Source: Nymphaea colorata (taxonomy: Eukaryota; Streptophyta; Magnoliopsida; Nymphaeales; Nymphaeaceae). From it: a stretch of DNA of 64,000 bases. The stretch lies in assembly GCF_008831285.2 (NCBI RefSeq), contig NC_045142.1, positions 7,850,713-7,914,712 on the forward strand. Reading direction: 5' to 3'. A program made the translations under genes and the position numbers. Numbering within the stretch: the stretch's first letter is position 1; the number at the start of each line of letters is the position of its first letter. The notes beneath the pieces were generated by a model. The model ran no database searches. It saw nothing but the letters and a program-made list of their open reading frames with translations, and had not been told where the DNA came from. Shown here in pieces: positions 41,390 to 52,679 of the stretch.

Positions 41390-43596
41390 CGTTCATCTAA
41401 ATGAGACTTACAAACTCTTCTGAAAAGTGAAGGACAAAAGAAGACCAAAATATGAAAGGGCGATGTAGGCACGGGGCCCTGTTGGCATTTTCTCTCTTCA
41501 TTAGGGACCGTCCTGTCATTTCCAATTTACACTTTTGCGCGAACCGAAAGGAGGAGGATCCCCTCAATGGCTCGGCTCGGCTCCACTAGGCTAGGCTCGG
41601 CTCGCTAAACCCGTAAAATTTCTCCTACGTTTGACTCGGTAGCCCTTTTCCCTCCAGGGATTAAGTTTCTGGAATGGTATCCTGAAAACTTTATCTTGAA
41701 ATTGAAGGAATGGGAATGAGTTTCCCTTTTTTAAAAAAAAAAAATGCTAAACCTATTCTTGCGATTGATGGACGTGAACCGGATAGGTGGGGAAGATTAG
41801 ATTCTTGAAATTTTTTAGAAAAAAAATTAGATCTAAAGAAGTATAAAGGAGTAACATTATTTTTAAAATTCATAGAAAAGGCGAGACGTTGAAGTACCTT
41901 TTTTAAAAGGATGTCCGACCATTTTTAAAATTTGTAAAACAATCTGGTGCGAATTTGTTATTAACGAGTATTAAAGGCCGTTTGAAATTTTCATCATCAC
42001 GTTGTCTCTCTTTACCTCTTAAAATTAAAAAATACTTTTAAATATAAAATAAAATTTTAATAACAAAATATATATCATTATTAAAATAAAATATTATTAA
42101 ATAAAAAAATATTTTTGAATATAAAATAAAAATTTAAGTATAAAATATATTTTAATATATATATATATATTAAATAAAAATAATATTAAAAAAACAAATA
42201 AACGATCGGACCAAATACCGGATACCCGGTACCCAAGCTCCATACCCAAGCCTGCCCCGGCCCCACGCTACCAAGGTCCAAGAGCCACGGCGTCCGTTCT
42301 TCCAGCCGACGGCGCAGGCGCGTAGTTTGCTGGTTCTAATCGTGACATGCTTAAACTTTCAGGGGTATACCTGTCAATTCCTACATTCCCCGTACCGCTT
42401 CCCCGGTTTGCGGTGTCGAGCTTGGAGCGTGCGTGCACGGGGCGGCTGACTTCAGGAGTTTCGGCATTCGGTAAATTGACCGTCAAGCCCTCCACCAACC
42501 ACGAAAAGCCCAGACGAGGCCCGAATGGACCACGGCCGTTATCTTTTTCAAATATTTTACTCGTCCGGAAAAGTTCCTTGTGGAACCTATCTTTTTCTCG
42601 TAATTGGGAGAAAGCCATTCATTTTTTTATCAAATTTTTAATATAGGATGCAACTTCAACTTAAGAAACAAGTCGATTAAGATAAGTAAGCAGCATTGAC
42701 AGACCTTTCTAACTTCGAGGAAAATATTGAGAAAAAAGAATCAAAGTGGATATTTTTAACTCAGAGGTGCAAGCAAAAATTGGTAATTGAGATCGAACAT
42801 TCACTTGTAAATATGTACGCATAATCATCTCTTTAATTTTTTAAATTTTATTATTTTAAAATATACAATAAATTATTTGTTATGGTATTATACCTACGAC
42901 GATATAATACAGTTCAAAAGTCAATCACTTTTCAGTAAAATAAAACTTCTTAAGCTCTTTTTAATAAATACGAAAAAACGGCAGTTCTAACTACAAATGT
43001 CTTTTTGTTCACGGTTTTATTTATTTATTTTTTATTTTCTGTCCTCTCTGTTTTTGAAATTCGAAAAAAGAAGGCTTAATAAGGACAGGCTCGAAAGCCT
43101 CTCCGTGGAAGGCAAGGAAGTAGGGGGAAGGGGCGTTCTGTTTCTAGAAATGACCGTACCTAGCGTAATGTCTAAATCACCCTTAAAATCATGGCTTGTC
43201 GGGACGCCGAAACAATTTCGGCCCACGATATCAGGGAGGGTAAAATAGTCTGAACGATCTTTGCGACTCTCAATGTCTTTCCCCAAACGGGTAGTCTCTG
43301 CGGAACGACAAATATAAGCTTTGACTTTCCAAAATCCCGAAACTGCCCTCTCCGCTCCCGCAGAAGGCTAGAACCCCCTTACGAAATGGATCGGATTCTT
43401 ATATTTGGATCCTGGGTCCATACTTGATATGTATTCGAAATGGATCGGACTCTTACATTTGGATCTTGGGTCCATACTTGATATGTATTCTTCGAGTTCA
43501 GACACTAGGCTGATCAGCTATACAACACGCATAAGCTAAGCTATCATGGATATTTTATTTAAAAAGATACAAGTTCAATAGTTGTTTATTCTTTAT
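41390..43596. other. Intergenic DNA, mixed composition
   Basis: Contains a short CTCGGCT-repeat patch (41568-41610), a very AT-rich tract (about 42020-42200), a GC-rich island of about 400 bp (42200-42600) with no coding signal, and a 54-bp tandem duplication at 43383-43490. No gene supported. Confidence 0.6.
43383..43490. repeat. 54-bp tandem duplication
   Basis: Two adjacent units, 43383-43436 and 43437-43490, both starting GAAATGGATCGGA and ending CTTGATATGTATTC, with a few substitutions. Confidence 0.85.
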
Positions 43597-44112
43597 CAGG
43601 GTTGGTCACAACGAGCCGAACCAAGTCGACCTCGACTCGAACTTGTTCGAAAAAACTCAGCTCGTTCTTCACTTATTTATAAACGAGTTGAGTTTGAGCT
43701 TACAAAGATACTCAAACAATAAACGAGTTAAAGTTCTAGTTTTAGAAACTCAACTCATTTATACTCGATTCAACTCAAACTGGTATTTTATATAATATTA
43801 CTAAAACCAGTTCACCAAACCATTGGTTTAAAATTTTAGGGTAAAACAAATTTTAGTAAGCTACATGAGTTAAACGAGTTACATGAGTTTACGCTTATAC
43901 GAGGTAAACGAGTTAATGCTTACATGACTTAACGTTTAAATGAGTTATATGGGTGAGTCAAGTTCTAGCCGATTTTGTGTAATCAAGTCGAGCTCGAGCT
44001 TGCCATAACGAGCTTGACTCGAGATCAAGCTGAGCTCGAGCTTGAGTGTTTTTAGTTGAGTCGGACTAGACCTCACCAAGCTCGGGCTCAATTTGGCGTG
44101 TGTGCAGCCCTA
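43597..44112. mobile_element. Degenerate hAT-like element rich in GAGCTCGAGC motifs
   Basis: The left end CAGGGTTGGTCACAACGAGCC resembles the reverse complement of the right end, TAGGGCTGCACAC followed by GAGCCCGAGC. The interior repeats CTCGAGCT/AACGAGTT words. No target duplication is clear. The TAGGGCTG-type terminus is common in plant non-autonomous hAT elements. A fragment with the same word content lies at 53660-53830. Confidence 0.45.
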
Positions 44113-45618
44113 GCACTAGGATCACTAGCCAAGCCAATAGAAGGCTGATTTACAATAGAGGGGCTACTCTGATTGGAGCGGTGCGCTTCTCCTGCTCACT
44201 CACCTACTGGAAATTTTTCACAGTTTCTTTTTCTACTAAATGATAAAATTGAATAAACTTTTGGCAAGCGCTTAGACTTATGCAATCCGAATGTAAATGA
44301 AAATTTTAGAAAATTGAAAAGTTAAAAGATTGTTATTTGATATCCTAAGGGGGTGGTTTTGCACCAGAACACAATTTCAAGAATGTTATGAAGGTCCCAA
44401 AAAATCTGTTTCGTTTAAAACTAATTCCAACGTGAAACCAATCCAAAAATCCGATCAGTTATCATTTCTTAAATCTGAATCTAATCTAATTTCTTAATTG
44501 AATATGATTTTTTTTTGTATCTTATTTTTTCAGAACAATTCTGTGGGATATACAATTGAAATCAGATATGTTTACATCCCTAATTACAAATATATATATA
44601 TATATATAACCAACTTTGCACTTGTGTTTTTTATTAAATTTTGACGTTGTGATACACATCGAAACTGATGACAATGTCGTGATGGCCTTATTCGTGTCTA
44701 TATATATATATAGAGAGAGATACTGGTAGGCGGGACCGTTTTTATTTTGAATTATTAATGCATAAAAGGCCAAAGTGTAAAAGTCAGACAGAAGGACTTT
44801 CACGCCTACTTGTTGGAGACTAGCACTGTATGCAACAAGCAATTGAATAGATTTTTTAAGCTTTAGCTTTAGCTTTGATTTTTTTTTTTTCTTTACCTAT
44901 GTTTGCGTTCCAAAAGTTAGATTTTACACATAAGCTATAAGAATTTCTTTAAAGACACATTTAAACAACGATGGGGAAGGAAATGAGACTAACTCTTTTT
45001 AATTTTGTTAAAGATATACCAAGTTCTTTCATAGTCAATAAAATTGTTGATAAGATTTTTCTATGTGAAAATTAATCGCTAACTGGCTAAAAACTCATTA
45101 TTTTGTCCTAAGGAATATGAGAAAAATACGCCTAGTTAAAAGAAAATACTAGCGTTAATTAAAAAATATTAATGAAAACTAATTAACTTATAAGGTTAAC
45201 GCATAATAACAAGTTTAAAATTTGTCCTTGTTGAGGGTATTTTAGTCTTTTTGCCATATTCACTCTGGCTGACACCCTTTTTTTTTTTTGGTAAAAACAG
45301 TGCTAAACTTAAGTGTACTTTTAATATTATCAAAAGGTTTAGTGCACTTTTCGTTTTTTAAAAAAAAATTGAAGCGCTTTATTGGAAATTTACTTCGTTA
45401 ACGTTCACATTCACATACGACAGCACGGTGGTCTAAGGTCTTGTCCTTTAATGCATTTGAAACTCTTCACGTACTAATTCAACTTCCGAATGAAAATATT
45501 GTAAAAAAAATAACAAGTGTGGTCACATTTGAATTTGTTAGAATTGAACTTTTGTGACGTCACACGCTGAATAAGAAAGGGAAGGGTACTTGTTTATTTT
45601 GTCACCAAGTTCGTGTTT

Positions 45619-45773
45619 GTTTCGTTACGGATATCAGACAATTTCTCCTAATCCGACCTCAAATCTATAGTTTTTTAACATAAAACTATTGAGATCCGTT
45701 TCGTTACAGATATCGGACAATTTCTTTCAATCCGACCTCAAATCTATAGTTTTTAACATAAACTATTGAGATC
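45619..45773. repeat. 79-bp tandem duplication
   Basis: Units at 45619-45697 and 45698-45773 start GTTTCGTTAC and share AATCCGACCTCAAATCTATA and AACTATTGAGATC. The second unit is a few bases shorter in its T and A runs. Confidence 0.9.
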
Positions 45774-45932
45774 ATCAGTAGTTTGTTTAAACTGAGGATA
45801 TCCCAAAATACACCTTTTAATGCTATTTATTCATCTTTAAAATCATATAATAAAATGAACAAACATACTTCAAGGATATGAAATCCTCTCGCCATCTTGA
45901 CTCTTTTATATATATATATATATATATATATG

Positions 45933-45997
45933 TCCACTCTCACAGGTTCGGAGTGTCCGTATCTGTCATTCGGACGCTTCGACCCTAAGAGAGTGGA
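45933..45997. mobile_element. 65-bp hairpin (foldback) element within (TA)n
   Basis: Two 27-base arms (45933-45959 and 45971-45997) are imperfect inverted repeats: TCCACTCTC at the outer end and GTCCG at the inner end pair exactly, with mismatches in the middle. The loop is about 11 bases. TA tracts lie on both sides, which suits insertion at TA. It is either a tiny MITE or a decayed inverted repeat; no coding content. Confidence 0.6.
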
Positions 45998-46001
45998 TGA
46001 C

Positions 46002-46044
<43 letters not shown>

Positions 46045-47396
46045 CATTAGGTCTTAGTGGATTCTTTGTAAGGAGAAAGGAAAGTGAGTGCTAAAATCAG
46101 AGTAACATGAATGTATGTGCTCCATAAAAGGCCGACCTAGACAGTTGGGCGCAAGCAAAAATCCACTCTGATAAAGTTTGGTGGATTCGCTGTCTCATAT
46201 ATTTCAACTTGGCGTTGAATCCAACATTCGAAAAGAAGGCCACTGAGATGAGCAGCGTCGGCCGAATGCAAATTAACGAATAAAATCCATACAGAAAAAA
46301 AAAAAACTCTCCCTCCCTATGTTATAAATATCAGTTTCAGACTTCTACAAAGAATTTTATGGGTGTATTTGGGTGACGTCCTTTACATTTTGTGTTCAAA
46401 AGATGTTTAAGGTGCACTTAAGTAACGGTTCTCACGACAAACACGTCGAAATCGCGGACGAAAGGCGGAAAGCCAGATATAAGCCAAAAGAAGTGTGCAT
46501 CACATTAAAATACTTAGTTTCAAGCTTTAAACCCTGAGGTTTTTTTCAAGTATAATATGGTAAACTTACAAAAAATAAAAAAATATGATAAAATTTTAAA
46601 AAATCTTAAAAATAAATATTAAAAAAAATAAAATAAGCAAGAAACTAATAATACAAGTATCAAAAGATAAGTAGATTTGCTACAAATTAAAAATAAAAAA
46701 ACTGTTTTGCATTAATAAAACTGAAAGAATGAAAAAAGTGAAAAAACGCAAAAAAAAACACATTTTTTCATTTTTAACATTTTTTTCAGAGAAATGCGTT
46801 TTTTTTTTAGTTTTAAACAGTTATTCATTTTATTACGTTTTTTTTTTTTTAAACACTCTTTTTAGTTCCTTAATGGCCCGTTTCTCTCTAGGCTTTTCAT
46901 GCAAAACTTCGTTTTGGACCTTTGGTCTTATCGTCCAAACTTACAAACCAGGCTTTGAAAAGCTAGGTTTTCACAAAATCTGGCTTTTGTAAAACCGTTT
47001 TTTGAGGATGTCATCCATATACAACTTGGAAAAAAAAAAAAAGGTTTATTGGCGATCCGTGACATTTCGTATATGAGCCCGTATCGGCCAACATGGGCCG
47101 ATTCGGCCGCATACTCGCAGAATTTTTTAGGATATTTCTTTAGAGATTTTTTTTTTTGGAAATTTATCAAATAAGATTCCTCAGTTTTTAAACAATAAGG
47201 TGCATTTGAGAAACCACAAATGAAAAAATCCTGGCTATTTTTTCTGGTCTGGAGCTCATCTACATTTCACATGAAACTCACTTGTGAGCATCTCTTGTTT
47301 GAAAGGGGCTGCCAATGCTTGTTTGGTGGATCCATGCCTTACACACCATGTGAAAGGTTCCCCACTACACGTACTAAACATGAAGTGGGTCCTACC

Positions 47397-47831
47397 CAGG
47401 GGCGGAGCCACATGTGGGCATGTGCAGGCAATTGCCCATACAGCCTAACAAAAATGTTTTATTTACATATCCACTAACACCAATTTTTTGTATATTCACG
47501 TATTAAGTGCCCCACGAGTAAGCCTAGCACTGGGCCAGGCTGTCACCGGGTAGCCGTTATCTGGCCCGACTTGGGCTTGGGCCCAAACCCAGAAAAAAGG
47601 AACCCGGGTGGGCCTGATATTGAGTTTTTAAGAAATTTTTATTAATTTATATATATATATATATAATATTTTATTATAATTAATTATATTTATATAATTT
47701 TTATTTATAAATATATTTTTAAATTTAATCGAACTGGACTCAGGCCCGACTCATTATTGGGCGGGGCCGGCCTGATGCCCAGGTTTACCCTCGAGTGTCC
47801 CCTGAGTCAAATATGTCTGGCTTTGCCACTA
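47397..47831. mobile_element. CAGGGGCGGAGCCA-type hAT-like element, host of a nested insert
   Basis: The left end CAGGGGCGGAGCCA matches TAGTGGCAAAGCCA (reverse complement of the right end) at 10 of 14 positions. Flanks GTCCTACC (47389-47396) and GTCCCACC (47832-47839) agree at 7 of 8, a likely 8-bp target duplication. Related members lie at 50213-50407 and 51852-52039 with a fragment near 49883. A second element is inserted at 47519-47787. Confidence 0.7.
47519..47787. mobile_element. Nested non-autonomous element
   Basis: Left end TAAGCCTAGCACTGGGCC and reverse complement of the right end TAAACCTGGGCATCAGGCC are alike. Flanks CCCACGAG (47511-47518) and CCCTCGAG (47788-47795) match at 7 of 8. 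The interior has GC-rich ends around an AT-rich core with a (TA)n tract. It interrupts the element at 47397-47831. Confidence 0.65.
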
Positions 47832-47839
47832 GTCCCACC

Positions 47840-48908
47840 CACTTTCTAGCCTCGGCCTTTGACGAAAGCCCGCTTCCTTTCCGTTGTATTATGGGGAACG
47901 AACAAAAGCCCGTGCTCGGCGTCCAAAGTGGGACCCACCATTTGTTCTTTTCCCGCGATAATTTGAACCGGCATTTGATATCCTGGATCTGAGATCTTAA
48001 GACCAGACATTTCTTGGTGCCCCACCAGATTTCAGATTCTTGGTTTCTCTTAATAAGTATCTCAGATCTTTTGTTCGGAAGATGCATCCGTTGCATCATG
48101 GATCTTGCAATCCTTGTGATTTTGAAACCCAGTGGATCTCAGTTCATGCCTTTTCGTTTTCTTACTTGAGCCACATCAATTTGAGGCATAATGAAGATCT
48201 TAAATCCATGTTTTTCAAATCTCTGATTCCTTACTTCTTTCTTAGGATCAAAACAAGAGTTTTCATAGCGCGGCAATCCATGGCTATCAGATGGGCAGTG
48301 ATTCTCATGGATCTGTTCTAGTTAACCATTATAGAAGTATGAATTCATGCTAATCTAGCCAACTTTGGATCCATATGGGCCCACTCCAAGAGCGCATGTT
48401 GATACCTAAGGAAGGGACAAAATTTAGTTTGACATTCAGACCTTGTCCTACGTAAATTCCGCTTCGTTAAGCACGCGTTCGATACTCGAAGCATGCATCC
48501 TTCCCCAGAAGGTCAAAGGGATTGCAGAGCCAGAAATCTTTTTCCATGGGATCGCAAGCATATAGTTAACAAATTTTCAATTGGTCATAATGAGACACTG
48601 ACCCAAGCTTCCTCAGACCGTGCTATATAACTGGACCAGATCCACCGAAGTTCAACCACTAATTTAAGCTTTCAGAGAATGGGCTCTGTAGGGTGCACCC
48701 CACAGGGCCCCCACCTATCCCCGCCCCTAAATCAAGGGACCTCATGCGATGGCAGAGCTAGGTATTGGACGGTGTGAGCAAACAAACATGACCCTAAATG
48801 CATCCAATGATATCTTTGATGATCTCATTACATTGCGGATCTCAGCTCTGAGGCAAACAAACATGACCTTAGAGTTAAATGAGTGGTGAACTTGAATGGG
48901 ATGATTGG
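47840..48908. other. Intergenic DNA
   Basis: About 1 kb of mixed composition with several GGATC(C/T)-rich words. I see no gene, RNA or clear repeat. Confidence 0.5.
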
Positions 48909-49051
48909 TGTAACACCCCAGAAATTTAGTCTCGTATTGAAGATTGTGAGGAAACTTCAAGGACTTATAAAGGGGGGTCATTAATGAGAGATTGGTCGAA
49001 CCAAGGGGCCTGAGCCTAGAAGTTGGTAGGGTTGTTACATTGGTATCAGAG
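48909..49051 (+). mobile_element. TRIM-like short LTR with primer-binding site
   Basis: A 131-bp unit (48909-49039) begins TGTAACA and ends TGTTACA, an exact terminal inverted repeat with TG...CA borders. It contains TTATAAAGG near 48965, a likely LTR TATA box. One base later, TGGTATCAGAG (49041-49051) matches the primer-binding site complementary to the 3' end of initiator tRNA-Met. The 3' part of the unit recurs in degraded form near 49060-49107 and 49185-49235. No gag-pol frame follows and no clear 3' LTR was found. Confidence 0.6.
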
Positions 49052-50204
49052 GTGGTCCTGGTTCTTAGTAGCCTAGGAGTTGGTCAGATTGTTACATTGG
49101 TATCAGAGGTGGTCACTAAAGAGATGGTTTGTCCTAGTTCTTAGTCTTCTTGGAGTTGAAGCCGAAACTGTTAGGAGGCAGGTTGGGATCCATCGAACCA
49201 AGGGGCCCGAACCTAGGAGTGAGTCGAGTTGTTACAATTGGTGTGTCTTGGCCCAAAGCAATTCAAGGACGCCATTGGATGCCCAAGAAGAAGAAGAGAG
49301 AGAGATGTCCTAGGGCACAATTATGTCTTGGACATTAACCTTGAAGACAAAAACTTTTTGGAATGAATGTCCAATGCAAGGCTTCACAAAAGTTCAAAAG
49401 AGGATGTTGTCCTAGGTGAGAAAAGGACACCCATTTTGGGAGGAGTCCATATCCTCATGTGGAGGACAAGAACAAGAACCAGGATTGTGATGAACTACAA
49501 AAATTGAACCTTGTCATTGCCTACGGCCAACACACTGTTTAGACTTTGGACTGGCATTGCTTATTCATCGAGCCTTATCATATTCACAGACAGTTATAGT
49601 GAACAAGGACAACCATGTCCTTGGCACCACCAAACAAGTCGGTAAAAAAAAAGAACAATCCAGACACAGTTGGGAATTGGGAATGTAATCTTTATTTCTT
49701 ACTCTCTCTCTCTCTCTCTCTCTGTCCTACCCACTTTACAAGTTGAGCACCCTAATTGATCAGTGTAATTGCAAAAAACCTCATAGACTTTATTTATTTC
49801 AATTAGCTGCCCATATTTTTTGCTTAATTACCCATCTGAGTCTGTATTTCATGTTCTAGAAGCATGCTTGTCCCATAAGAAATGGAGGAGCCACACGTGG
49901 GCTTGTGTAGGCAAATGCCCACATGCTGATATCATGGTCTAGTCACATGAGGCTTCCCACTTGACCTGGCTTGGTGCTCCATTTAATGATCTATAAAAAA
50001 TATATAGACTTAATGTTTGGTAATACAACCAAAAACATGTCAAAGTTTGAATAAATGATTTTCGGTGAGCAGAACAAATATTTCATTCTACCATCCAGTT
50101 GAAAGCCGAAGCCTTCACCTTTTCTACCACCCCTCACGGTATTCAACTTGTTTTCGATGATTCATGTGTTTTCTCTCAAGTATAAGCAGTTCACTATCGT
50201 TGAC
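49052..50204. other. Region after the LTR, with an element fragment
   Basis: Contains the recurring LTR-end pieces, a (TC)n tract at 49703-49722 and, at about 49883-49925, a fragment (GGAGCCACACGTGGGC) like the left end of the 47397 element. No retroelement protein can be read. Confidence 0.5.
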
Positions 50205-50212
50205 CCTGACGC

Positions 50213-50407
50213 CAGGAGTGAAGCCAGGATTTTCTTCAGGGGCGGGCCGGCAGTCCGACCTCTGGATCCGGATAGGACCAAACTGAATTTTAATACAAAA
50301 AATACATTATGTAATTAAAAATATATATTTTTTAATCTAAAAAACAAAAAATTCATTGGCTGGGGTGGGGCCATGGCCTAGGCGGCCCCCCCTTCCCTCC
50401 GCCCCTG
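50213..50407. mobile_element. CAGGGGCGGAG-type hAT-like element
   Basis: 195 bp. The left end CAGGAGTGAAGCC resembles CAGGGGCGGAGGG, the reverse complement of the right end. Flanks CCTGACGC (50205-50212) and CCCGACGC (50408-50415) match at 7 of 8 bases. The interior is AT-rich. No coding content. Confidence 0.65.
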
Positions 50408-50415
50408 CCCGACGC

Positions 50416-51761
50416 AGCTCAGGACCCCAAAGGCAGGGGGAATGGGGGGCATTTGATCCTTGCTTCAGGCGGCGGGATGAACTTCTGACTCACCCGAAAG
50501 TATAAGTATAAGGAGTTGACTCCATTGGACCTCAAAATGAAGACAGGTAACTTACTACCTCCCGCTCCATCTATTGTGCCAACTCTCTCAGGGTGTTAAA
50601 TATGATATTGCTTTTGCTACCATTTTAAAAGTTGTCTTTTTTAAAATTTTCAATAAGAAATCAACCATTGGAAAGTTGTCTTCCATCTTCCGCCTTGAAG
50701 AAGAGAAAAGAAGAACAAAAGAGTCTGGAAGCAACCAGAAAGCTTGCATTTTTTAGGTTTTGTTTATAGCCTCAAGGGTATTGGGAGAAAGCACGGGCCG
50801 TTTCTTCTCTTTATCAAATGTCAAAGATTCTTTGGGAGCTGCAGAAAACGCTTTCAACAGTTCACCATTAAACTTCTTTATGTTTTCTTGGGAGTTCTTG
50901 GTGGGCGTTTGGGGAGACAAACAGGCGGTTTTTAGGGGGAGGCCTTTTGAAAAGTAACCTTCTTTTCCCTCTTTCTTTTGTTTTTCTTTTCAATGCCTCT
51001 TTGTTTCTTTATTTGCTTTTTAGAGTTGGCCTACTTCTTTATTCTTTTCTGTAAGTCCTTTTCCTTTAAGGATCTTGAACAGTGCTCTGCTTTTGAATTG
51101 TAAATGAGATCTTGGTGAGGCAAAAGGACTGGTTTTATGCATGAGTGGATCCAATTGGATTTGGATCCAGAGTTGGATGAGAAAAAATATATGTAAGAGA
51201 AGGAACTTTTTCCTTTCCCAGGAAACCATGGAACTGGACCACTTGATGGGTCCAATCATAAAAGGCCAACTTTGGATTAGCTCCTGTTGCATGCTTTGGA
51301 AGGACATAGCTGGGAAAGGAAGGATATGATTGGTAGCCTCGGATCTCAAATCCAAACCCGATCTAAAAGGGACCCACTTTTTGAATAAACAGTGGATTTC
51401 TAACAGCACCCATACGAGATCCATGGAGGGCGTCAAGTCCACGGATCTGAGATCCTTTGTAAGAAAAAATTAATGCACGCCTGAAACAAAGAGATGCTTG
51501 AAAACCTGTTTTTTTTACTTTCAAGTCTGTTTTCTTCTTCTTCTTCTTTGAAATGACAAACAAGGAGCGTTTCAACGGAGAAAGCCCCAAGATATTGTTT
51601 GGCAGTATATATGCTCAGTGATTATCGCATGAATCTACCATAAAGATTGAGACAAATTCATTGTAAGTTAGAACTAGTATTGCATGAATCTACCACAATC
51701 TCTGTTCAGGGAGCACGCCCTAGGTGTCCCTATTGCCAAACAATCCCTAAGTGCGCACCAA
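50416..51761. other. Intergenic DNA
   Basis: About 1.3 kb without a recognisable gene or repeat. Short frames on both strands are low-complexity or unconserved in look. Confidence 0.5.
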
Positions 51762-52279
51762 ATATCTAAGTCTTACCAGAACAACACCATGGAAAAGCTC
51801 AGGCCACAGAATGGCGGCATTAGAACTTGATTCTACTCTTCAACTTGATGGCAGTGGCGGAGCCACATGGTGGCTAGTGTGGACAGTTGCCCACACCAGC
51901 CTCACAAACTTTACTTATTTTTATGTTAATAATTTCATATATTTGATTGTTTATATATATATATATATAAGTGTCCCTTAAAACATTAAGGTTATTGAAC
52001 TAGTGCCTCCACCAGCCAAAATTTTTGTCTCCGCTAGTGCTTGATTCACAGCTCCCACTAATATTAAGTCTTACTAGAACAACACCATGGAAAAGCTTAG
52101 GCTGCAAAATGGCGGCACTAGAACTTGATTCAGAGTCTTCAACTTGACAGCATTCACAGCTCCCACCAATATCTAAGTCGTACCAGAACAACACCATGGA
52201 AAAGCTCAGGCCGCAAAATGGCGGCACTAGAACTTGATTCGGAGTCTTCAACTTGACAGCATCCACAGCTCTCCCATCT
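51762..52279. repeat. Three-unit tandem array, about 105 bp per unit
   Basis: Units start at 51762, 52061 and 52169. Each has TAAGTC(T/G)TAC, then AGAACAACACCATGGAAAAG, then AATGGCGGCA and TAGAACTTGATT. The first unit is split by the element at 51852-52039; its remainder resumes at 52040 and runs to 52060. Confidence 0.85.
51852..52039. mobile_element. CAGTGGCGGAGCCA-type element inside tandem unit 1
   Basis: 188 bp. Left end CAGTGGCGGAGCC resembles CACTAGCGGAGAC, the reverse complement of the right end. Flanks CTTGATGG and CTTGATTC share six of eight bases. The interior resembles the element at 47397: GTTGCCCACACCAGCCTCACAA, a (TA)n tract and AGTGTCCC near the right end. Confidence 0.65.
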
Positions 52280-52576
52280 TCATCATTCCTTCACAACTTG
52301 TGGTAGTATTTTCAAGTGGAAATTTGTTACATTCAGTTGAATTAAGTCATGCATTTATTGGAAATGCTTGTCAGGCAATAAATCCCAGATCCAAGTTTCA
52401 GCAGAGTGGGCATTAGGAAAGGCTGAGGAAGCACTTGGCTATGCTTGCTCTTTGTCTGGTTAGGTGGCGGCACCACTGAGACCATTTCACTCAAACTTCA
52501 GTCCATTTTCCACATTGTTCCCTTTTTCCTAAAACTTTTTTCTTTTAATCCTGGTGTTCAATGATTGAGCTTCAAG

Positions 52577-52577
<1 letters not shown>

Positions 52578-52673
<96 letters not shown>
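52578..52673. repeat. Compound (TA)n(GA)n microsatellite
   Basis: About 33 TA units run straight into about 15 GA units, the longest simple repeat in the window. Confidence 0.95.
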
Positions 52674-52674
<1 letters not shown>

Positions 52675-52679
52675 AAGAA

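Larger units (their letters stand above)
44113..47396. other. AT-rich intergenic DNA with repeats
   Basis: Holds (TA)n tracts near 44590-44609, 44700-44712, 45908-45931 and 46009-46042, a tandem duplication (45619-45773), a compact hairpin element (45933-45997) and poly-A/T rich DNA (46550-46860). A GGCCGATT-type patch lies at 47080-47110. No coding gene supported. Confidence 0.6.

Noticed and set aside
49041-49107. Complete LTR retrotransposon near the primer-binding site
   Set aside because: No protease, reverse transcriptase or integrase motifs can be read in the next several kb, and no second LTR was found, so only a short LTR-type fragment is claimed.
52578-52673. Regular repeat considered as a CRISPR-like or satellite array
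   Set aside because: It is a plain dinucleotide microsatellite with no spacers in a plant nuclear context.
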